From the NCBI GenBank assembly GCA_016296285.1, contig JAEDJP010000081.1, positions 1 to 5,859 of the forward strand: a DNA stretch of 5,859 bases, written 5' to 3'. Source of the DNA: Bacilli bacterium (GTDB lineage: Bacteria > Bacillota_I > Bacilli_A > RFN20 > CAG-826). Under the pieces are notes generated by a model. The model had not been told where the DNA came from and did no database searches. It saw only the letters and a list, made by a program, of their open reading frames with translations. The stretch's first letter is position 1; every line of letters starts with the position of its first letter. The position numbers and the translations under genes were made by a program. Positions 5,256 through 5,859 of this stretch are shown piece by piece.

Positions 5256-5859
5256 TTAGGCGACCTGAATGGCAGTCAAATCAATGTTGATATCGACGGA
5301 TCCGCCTGCGGCTAAATCGAAATCGTCGTCGTCGGATTTCGTTCCTTCGAGCCAAACGGAAACGGTGAAATAACGGGTGGGGGTCGTACCGCCATCCTCA
5401 TCCAACCTTCCAAGCATTTGGCTTCCCTTTTCAGAGTAATTAGAAGTGTTCACTTCCCCAAGAGCGCTCGTGAAATGAACCAGAGAGTCATCAGTCGGCA
5501 AAGAAGTGACTTCTGCCCTTTCATCGGGATCAAGACTCTCTTTATGGGCCAAATAACTGTCAGTGTCTCCAAATTGATTCTCGATCAACCAGGTTTTCGA
5601 AACGGCGGGCAATTCGAATTTCGCATAACCAGTTTTCGAAGTATCTTCCTTGGTTTCGTTGATTGCCACACGCATGTATTTTGCGGCAGCTTCATTATTG
5701 CCCGTTTCTCCGGATGTGGAGGCGACAATGCCAGTTCCGGAATTCAAATACACTTGAAGAGGAGTCTTTCCTGTATTGGTGACCTTGAAAAAGAAAGTAA
5801 CGTAATCCTCCCCACGAACGCCTTTCTGATACTCGTTGACGGGTTGCCCGTTTCCAGAA
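5256..5859 (-). CDS. putative secreted/surface protein, paralogue of 4268-5158, N-terminus cut by window edge
   Basis: The frame is open from the right edge to TAA at 5258-5256, giving at least 200 residues of the C-terminal part. The GTG at 5753 is internal, since homology continues upstream of it: YVTFFFKVTNTGKTPLQVYL lines up with the FLVELSNPGNGPLSIFL block of the downstream neighbour, and MRVAINE with ARVALNQ. The C-terminal YFTVSVWLEGTK (about 10 residues before a DDDDFD run) and GGSVDINIDL match the neighbour's RYLYGTLWLEGTE and GGTIDLTLSF. At the DNA level 14 bp are identical (GTTCCTTCGAGCCA at 5341-5354 and 4344-4357). There is no cysteine or membrane helix in the visible part; a signal sequence is expected beyond the edge. 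Visible GC content is clearly lower than that of its paralogue (roughly 45% against well over 55% in lines counted by eye). Role unknown; probably cell-surface or extracellular. Confidence 0.8.
   Translation of the reverse strand, partial: SGNGQPVNEYQKGVRGEDYVTFFFKVTNTGKTPLQVYLNSGTGIVASTSGETGNNEAAAKYMRVAINETKEDTSKTGYAKFELPAVSKTWLIENQFGDTDSYLAHKESLDPDERAEVTSLPTDDSLVHFTSALGEVNTSNYSEKGSQMLGRLDEDGGTTPTRYFTVSVWLEGTKSDDDDFDLAAGGSVDINIDLTAIQVA

Noticed and set aside
5751..5753. GTG at 5753 as the start of the right-hand surface gene
   Set aside because: Upstream codons in the same frame align with the neighbouring paralogue, and no signal sequence follows the GTG.

Overview
This window looks like chromosomal DNA from a Gram-positive-type bacterium. 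It is most plausibly an uncultured, GC-rich member of the Bacilli, but that assignment is an inference. Support comes from strong AGGAGG-type ribosome binding sites, exported proteins with a TasA/SipW-substrate-like leader, a GPH-family sugar symporter, and an AlbA/GHKL-type regulator. The standard bacterial code fits: the transporter ends in TGA and Trp is TGG. No tRNA, rRNA, CRISPR array, insertion sequence or phage gene was seen.

Layout. On the + strand, positions 1-1103 hold the 3' part of an AlbA_2/RecG-like regulator, cut by the window edge. It is followed at 1159-1389 by a small 76-residue protein that may have an SH3/KOW-like fold. Everything to the right is on the - strand. In transcription order from the right edge these are: a truncated secreted or surface protein (5256-5859), a hairpin terminator, a full-length paralogue with an N-terminal signal sequence (4268-5158), a second and stronger terminator (4216-4246), a DUF2804 protein (3113-4144) and a GPH/MelB-type transporter (1373-3031). 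The transporter stop overlaps the stop of the small + gene by 17 bp, tail to tail.

How the genes may work together. DUF2804 and the GPH symporter probably form one small transcription unit, with a candidate promoter ahead of DUF2804. The 81-bp gap between them also contains a perfect TTGACA -35 hexamer inside a 13-bp palindrome, so the transporter may have its own regulated start. The two surface proteins share internal motifs and a C-terminal WLEGT block, so they are tandem duplicates, but terminators separate them and they differ clearly in base composition. The AlbA-type protein is probably an independent regulator of unknown target.

No clearly new system is demonstrated here. The best leads are the DUF2804-transporter pair with its palindromic promoter region, the tandem surface-protein family continuing past the right edge, and the conserved-looking small protein.
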